Source of the DNA: TMED14 sp038145075
GTDB lineage: Bacteria; Bacteroidota; Bacteroidia; Flavobacteriales; Schleiferiaceae
Assembly (NCBI GenBank): GCA_038145075.1
Contig: JAYQOY010000056.1
Coordinates: 1-11,421, forward strand
Length of the DNA stretch: 11,421 bases
Direction of reading: 5' to 3'
The notes below the pieces were generated by a model. The model worked only from the letters and a program-made list of their open reading frames with translations. It had not been told where the DNA came from and made no database searches. A program made the translations under genes and the position numbers. Shown here one piece after another: positions 7,537 to 11,421 of the stretch (within the stretch, counting starts at the first letter, position 1; each line of letters starts with the position of its first letter).

Positions 7537-9567
7537 TTAGAATCGGTATTTCAAGCCAGCATTAAAGAAGTAGCCGTCTAGAGGTGCCCAAATTTCCGTG
7601 TACTGAGGTGTCTGATAGGGAGCACTCACTAACGAACCAAAGCGTGTCTGACGCACATCGGTAAAGTTCTCGGCGTTCAAGAAAATAACCAAGGGGCCAT
7701 AGGTGCGTTCCACAATTATACCCGTGGAAAAGAGCTCGGGTGTGACCCAGTTGGAACTCAATACTTGCGCGGATTTGTATTCGTAGTCCCAGCCGATGCG
7801 CCACAGACCATCCACTACATAGAGGAGGTCCCCTTTGATGCTATGCTTGGGCATGAGCGTAGCGGCTTGCTTCACCGAACGGTCCGCCGTGAAGGCATCG
7901 GTGTAGGTGTAGCCCACAAACCAGGTGAATCGATGCACCGTCATCTTCAGCTGGGTTTCAAAGCCTCGGCTGTGAATCACCGCACCACTTTGGCCGTAAC
8001 TCCATGTGCTATCCGTGGTGGGGACCAGTTGGATGGCATGGTCAATCAGGTTGTAGAAGAACATCTGGTTTAGGGTGAGCACCCCTGAAACGGCAGGGAG
8101 GGCTGCCACGTATTTGATGTCAAAATTGCCGCCATAGCTGCGTTCAGCGCGTAGGTTGGCAAAATCGATGGCTGCAATTCCTGCGTAGCCCAGGGGTTCG
8201 GCTTCTTCGTTGAAGAGGGTCGGCATGCGGTAGCCAAATCCACCACCCAAACGGTACGTGAAGTGGCGTGAAGCACGGTAAAGGGCATTGAAGCGTGGCA
8301 AAACGAACCACTCCCCATTGGATGCGGAAACAGCGGATGCAGCTTGCGCATAATCGACACGAAGGCCACTTTCTAAACTCCAAGCGCGTCCAAGGTCTAC
8401 CAAGTGATTGACATAGGACCCAAGGGTTTGACTCTGCTGGTTCCGCAAAACCGGTGTGAGTGCCAAGGGAAATTCCTCAAACTGATCCGTAACCACATTG
8501 ACGCCCACGTTCAGGCTGGCTTGGTCCGAGTTCTTCGCATAATTCACTTCGGTATAACTGTTGCGTTGACGGCCAGCGAAATGCAGGTCTTGGAGGCCAT
8601 AGGCGGGACGGATGCGCAGTTCCCGATCAAATTGATTCAGCGCATTTTTCGCCGTAATACTCGCGCCAGAAGCGAAGGTTTTGCGCCAGAGGGCTTGAGT
8701 GCTTACCCGTTGGCTGTTTTGGCTGTCCAAATAGAAATTTGCAGCCGTTGGCGCATCTCCCTGAATCATCGACAGGTCCCCACCCACGCGGTCTTCGAAT
8801 TGTATCTGGGCACCCCGCCAGAATTCGGTACGCGCGTTGGGGTAGAAGAAGAGTTTTGGGTTGATGGCCCATTTCCGGACGCTTGGGACATCTGAGAAAG
8901 AATCCCCATCGGCATCATAGGGGCTGTGGAGGTGCCTTGAAATGAGCGTGGTGTAGCCCCATTTTCCTTGGCGTCGCGATAAAAATAGGTTGATGTCTTG
9001 AGCACCAATCGATGAACGGTTGATGTGGAGCAACTGCTCGTTGGTAGGTCGTTTGGTCAATAGGTTAATCAGGCCGCCAATGGCTCCACCCCCGTAGAGG
9101 GTAGAAGCAGAGCCTTTGATGTACTCCACTTGGCGGAGATCCAAGGGGGGAATTTGCATCACATCCAAGCTGCCCGAAAATCCACCGTACAGGGGGAAGC
9201 CGTCTTTCAACATTTGGGTATAGCGGCCATTTAGACCTTGGATGCGCACCACAGCCCCGTTGGAGGTAGCCGACGTGGTTTGGACTTGAATGCCTGTGCT
9301 GTGCGTGATGAGGTGCGCAATTTGACTTGGCTCCATGGAAGCGGCCTCATCGATTTCGTCCGTCAGTACTTCGGTCCGGGTGGGAACATTGGCGATGCTA
9401 CGATTTGTGCGAGTAGCTTCAACCATAACTTCTCCAATCACTTGTACCTCTTCGGACTCAATGCTATCGAGTGGGTTGGATAGGGGGTGCCAGGAAGGCG
9501 TTAGTGATGCCGACGCCGAAATGGACAGGGTGCAAAGCACACCGAGGAGGAATCTAGAAAAGGGCAT
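7537..9567 (-). CDS. TonB-dependent outer-membrane receptor
   Basis: The 676-residue protein should import a scarce ligand (metal chelate, cobalamin-like or similar) across the outer membrane using TonB energy. It has a signal peptide (MPFSRFLLGVLCTLSISASA) and a plug domain at about 45-175: EVMVEATRTNRSIANVPTRTEVL, LITHSTGIQV, VVRIQGLNGRYTQMLKDG and VEYIKGSASTLYGGGAIGG are all standard plug motifs. A beta-barrel ends in an aromatic C-terminus (LKYRF). It lacks the N-terminal carboxypeptidase-regulatory domain and SusD partner of polysaccharide systems, and its length is that of siderophore/metal-type receptors. A DxDGDxxxD loop (217-225) sits in an early extracellular or turn region. The ligand cannot be read from the sequence. 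It is divergent from the exporter-like gene at 9699 and is followed by the DUF2805 gene. The start is fixed because the signal peptide begins at M1 and the next methionine is at 48. Confidence 0.93.
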   Translation of the reverse strand: MPFSRFLLGVLCTLSISASASLTPSWHPLSNPLDSIESEEVQVIGEVMVEATRTNRSIANVPTRTEVLTDEIDEAASMEPSQIAHLITHSTGIQVQTTSATSNGAVVRIQGLNGRYTQMLKDGFPLYGGFSGSLDVMQIPPLDLRQVEYIKGSASTLYGGGAIGGLINLLTKRPTNEQLLHINRSSIGAQDINLFLSRRQGKWGYTTLISRHLHSPYDADGDSFSDVPSVRKWAINPKLFFYPNARTEFWRGAQIQFEDRVGGDLSMIQGDAPTAANFYLDSQNSQRVSTQALWRKTFASGASITAKNALNQFDRELRIRPAYGLQDLHFAGRQRNSYTEVNYAKNSDQASLNVGVNVVTDQFEEFPLALTPVLRNQQSQTLGSYVNHLVDLGRAWSLESGLRVDYAQAASAVSASNGEWFVLPRFNALYRASRHFTYRLGGGFGYRMPTLFNEEAEPLGYAGIAAIDFANLRAERSYGGNFDIKYVAALPAVSGVLTLNQMFFYNLIDHAIQLVPTTDSTWSYGQSGAVIHSRGFETQLKMTVHRFTWFVGYTYTDAFTADRSVKQAATLMPKHSIKGDLLYVVDGLWRIGWDYEYKSAQVLSSNWVTPELFSTGIIVERTYGPLVIFLNAENFTDVRQTRFGSLVSAPYQTPQYTEIWAPLDGYFFNAGLKYRF

Positions 9568-9698
9568 ACCTCAAATGTACGCCCGTCTGAACGTTACATC
9601 GTGGCCTGTGTTCTCGCAGTATAACGAGGAAGAGCCCTCCAGAAATTATTCCTATTAGACGCATCTAACATGGCACGCGAATTGCTAAAACGGGAAGC
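9568..9698. promoter_or_regulatory. Divergent intergenic control region
   Basis: The 131 bases between two divergent starts must hold both promoters. It contains the minus-strand -7 match at 9572-9579 and a small perfect-arm inverted repeat, TTAGA-CGCA-TCTAA, at 9655-9668, 30 bases before the exporter-like ATG, where an operator might lie. No exact TAnnTTTG is seen on the plus strand, and no Fur-box-like palindrome is recognised. No open frame of credible length lies inside. Confidence 0.4.
9572..9579 (-). promoter_or_regulatory. Candidate -7 box for the TonB-dependent receptor gene
   Basis: On the minus strand TACATTTG matches TAnnTTTG exactly and ends only four bases (AGGT) before the receptor ATG at 9567. 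Transcription from it would start at or within a base or two of the start codon, giving a leaderless message. There is no clear TTG at a -33 distance. Either the gene is leaderless, or the match is chance and the real promoter is farther up in the 131-base divergent region. Confidence 0.3.
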
Positions 9699-11421
9699 AT
9701 GAAAGACATCCGTCCAGCATGGCATCGATTGTGGAGTGTGGTCCGAAACGACCGACCTACAGTATGGCTGATTTTAGCCTTTGCAACACTTAGAGGCGCC
9801 TTCAGCCTCGTGTTACCACTGAGCTTTCAAGCGCTAATCGGTCAGCTCATGGGCGGCCGTTTGTCTGCTTCATGGTGGGTGCTCTTTGCCTTGGTTCTCA
9901 TTTTTTCGGCGCTCATGATTCTATTTGGCTTAGTCCAAATGCGGCTCTCCGAGTGGTTTCAGCAACGGCTTTTTGTCCGAACGGCCTACTTTTTTGAACG
10001 TGCGACAGAATTGTCTTTGCCCTCCGAATCGCAAGAGCCTTCTCACCGTTTTTTTGACGCCATTATTCTTCAAAAGGAACTACCTAAACTGCTCTTGGAC
10101 GTTTCCACTGCGGTGTTGCAGCTCCTCTTTGGCTTCTTACTTCTCTTCCTTTACGATTTCACATTTGTAGGTGCGGCCCTCATCATATTGGGTATCGCCA
10201 TCCTAATGATACGCTGGAGCCTTTCCCGGGGCTTTCTATGGAGCATGGAAGAGAGCAAGGCCAAATTTGCCTTGACCGCCCGCCTCAAGGAGGCGGAAGG
10301 TCAAGAAAAAGGCGGAATGGCGGGGTTTGTCGCCGAATACCTCAAAGCGCGCCGCAAACATTTCCGCGTGGTGTGGCGCATGCACGCCATCCTTGGGGGC
10401 GCGCGTGTGGCGTTCACGGCGGCCCTATTGGCTGTTGGCGGGTGGTTGGTTATCGACCAAACGGTCTCCATTGGTCAATTTGTGGCCATTGAGATCGTCT
10501 TCTTGACGATTTTGGCCAACTTAGAAAAACTAGTCGCCGGTCTGGATTCCATTTTTGATGTGCTCACCGCCTTGACCAAGCTAGATAGCACCTTCGCCCA
10601 TGCGGGAGTGGATATCAGTCCTTTTAACCCGGCGGATACGCAGCCTTTCGAAGGGAAAGCGTGGATTCAGAACTTCGAGCAAACCCATCCCCCGAGCGAT
10701 AAAAAAGCCCCCTGGCGCTGGATGGCCTTTTTGGCCTTGGTCTTATTGGCGAGTTTATTCCTTCCTTGGACCCAAACGGTCTCTATGACCGGGGTCGTAA
10801 CCATGGACGATCCTATGGACCGGCCTTCCGAACTTTATGCAGCCGAAAATGGCCGTTTGACCACGTGGTATGTCCGAGAAGGCCAAGAAGTGCGCGCAGG
10901 CGATACGCTCCTTTTGTTGGAGGAAATTGGGTCGGACTACTTGGATCCGGCACTTCTCGATAATTTGACCACAAGCCAACGCGCAAAAGAAGAGGCCAAT
11001 GCGGCCTACCAAGGAAAAACAGAGGCCTTGCGGTCCCAGTTGGACCAAGCCCGCCGCGGACTTCGCCCACAGCTCCAAGTGGCGCGTCAGAAGGTTCGGG
11101 TCGATAGTACCGATTGGGTAGCCTATCGAGCAGCAGAAGACGTAGCCCTGGATCAAAAACACCGGGCGGACAGTCTGCTGCGTGTGGGTATCATTTCTCG
11201 CCAAACCTGGGAAGGTCAAGCCATGAATTGGCAAAAGGCTCGGGCACAATCGCAGGGCCAAGGCCAGAAATACGCGGCCAGCAAGGCGGAATACGAGGCA
11301 AAACGCCTAGAGCTTGCGGAGAAAATTGCCAAGCTGGAGTCCTCCGTGGCTGAAGCGCGTGCCGACGAGGCCTCATCCCTGGAATCGGCCACCCAAGCAC
11401 TGTCCAAAACAAACCAAGTCG
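9699..11421 (+). CDS. ABC-exporter transmembrane domain fused to HlyD-type adaptor, no ATP-binding domain (runs off right edge)
   Basis: The frame opens at ATG 9699 (an in-frame TAA lies at 9666) and stays open to the edge: 574 codons plus one base. Residues 1-295 look like a type I ABC-exporter membrane domain with six helices at about 21-45, 57-80, 130-150, 154-175, 231-252 and 262-281, and two long cytoplasmic loops between helices 2-3 and 4-5. The sixth helix contains the typical SIGQFVAIE and KLVAGLDSIFDVLTALTKL. No Walker A, signature or Walker B motif follows. After a linker (about 296-339) comes a seventh helix ending FLPWTQ (341-358), then a lipoyl/barrel-sandwich motif, NGRLTTWYVREGQEVRAGDT (384-403), and DYLDPALL (413-420). 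A coiled coil rich in A, E, Q, R and K then runs to the edge. This second part matches periplasmic adaptor proteins of Bacteroidota export systems. The predicted role is inner-membrane and periplasmic export of an unknown substrate, with an ATPase and TolC-like channel supplied separately. Composition is like that of its neighbours. Confidence 0.82.
   Translation, partial: MKDIRPAWHRLWSVVRNDRPTVWLILAFATLRGAFSLVLPLSFQALIGQLMGGRLSASWWVLFALVLIFSALMILFGLVQMRLSEWFQQRLFVRTAYFFERATELSLPSESQEPSHRFFDAIILQKELPKLLLDVSTAVLQLLFGFLLLFLYDFTFVGAALIILGIAILMIRWSLSRGFLWSMEESKAKFALTARLKEAEGQEKGGMAGFVAEYLKARRKHFRVVWRMHAILGGARVAFTAALLAVGGWLVIDQTVSIGQFVAIEIVFLTILANLEKLVAGLDSIFDVLTALTKLDSTFAHAGVDISPFNPADTQPFEGKAWIQNFEQTHPPSDKKAPWRWMAFLALVLLASLFLPWTQTVSMTGVVTMDDPMDRPSELYAAENGRLTTWYVREGQEVRAGDTLLLLEEIGSDYLDPALLDNLTTSQRAKEEANAAYQGKTEALRSQLDQARRGLRPQLQVARQKVRVDSTDWVAYRAAEDVALDQKHRADSLLRVGIISRQTWEGQAMNWQKARAQSQGQGQKYAASKAEYEAKRLELAEKIAKLESSVAEARADEASSLESATQALSKTNQV

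Noticed and set aside
8404..8895. Plus-strand open frame (163 codons) inside the receptor gene
   Set aside because: It is antisense to a clear TonB-dependent receptor, with no start context, signal peptide or domain of its own.
9655..9668. TTAGA-CGCA-TCTAA as a regulator's operator
   Set aside because: The arms are only five bases, which is common by chance, and no other copy was noticed; it is mentioned under the intergenic region but not claimed as a site.
10755..11261. Minus-strand open frame (168 codons) near the right end
   Set aside because: It overlaps the permease-adaptor fusion frame, which shows continuous domain structure; the antisense frame shows none.
9699..11421. Two separate genes (permease and adaptor) at the right end
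   Set aside because: Reading codon by codon, the same frame continues through the linker with no stop. The methionines near residues 342 and 363 could in principle be internal starts, but one at 342 would begin inside the membrane helix and there is no sign of an intergenic gap.

Overview
The window looks like a chromosomal segment of a Bacteroidota bacterium, most likely Flavobacteriia-like. The evidence is a DUF5686 outer-membrane protein, a Bacteroidota-type two-parvulin peptidylprolyl isomerase, a DUF2805/TIGR03643 small protein, a SusD-less TonB-dependent receptor, and start regions that carry the Bacteroidota -7 box TAnnTTTG and lack strong Shine-Dalgarno sequences. Most of the window is about 50-57% G+C by eye. 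The first ~180 bases are near 33% (hand count), so the left end may border foreign or accessory DNA.

Layout: (1) 1-153, minus strand: the start of an AT-rich gene of unknown function that runs off the left edge. (2) 267-7257, plus strand: a co-directional run of a GNAT/FemAB-like acyltransferase, purT (formate-dependent GAR transformylase), a DUF5686 outer-membrane protein, a periplasmic PpiC/SurA-type peptidylprolyl isomerase, a YbjQ/UPF0145 protein and a 47-residue single-pass membrane protein. The last four make up a cell-envelope cluster: an outer-membrane barrel-like protein next to a candidate barrel chaperone. (3) 7254-9567, minus strand: a TonB-dependent receptor followed by a DUF2805 protein, convergent with the plus-strand run. 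The two opposing end genes share one CTAG as both stop codons. (4) 9699 to the right edge, plus strand: a long reading frame, open at the window end, divergent from the receptor.

The last frame is the most unusual item. Its first ~300 residues look like a six-helix ABC-exporter transmembrane domain. Where an ATP-binding domain should follow there is only a ~45-residue linker, and then a seventh membrane helix, a HlyD-type lipoyl/barrel-sandwich motif and a long coiled coil. It therefore reads as an ATPase-less ABC permease fused to a periplasmic adaptor, with a topology that works (six helices, C-terminus inside, one more helix out). An ATPase acting in trans and a TolC-like channel would be expected, possibly downstream.

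I found no tRNA, rRNA, CRISPR array, insertion sequence or convincing terminator. No stretch longer than about 135 bases lacks a gene.
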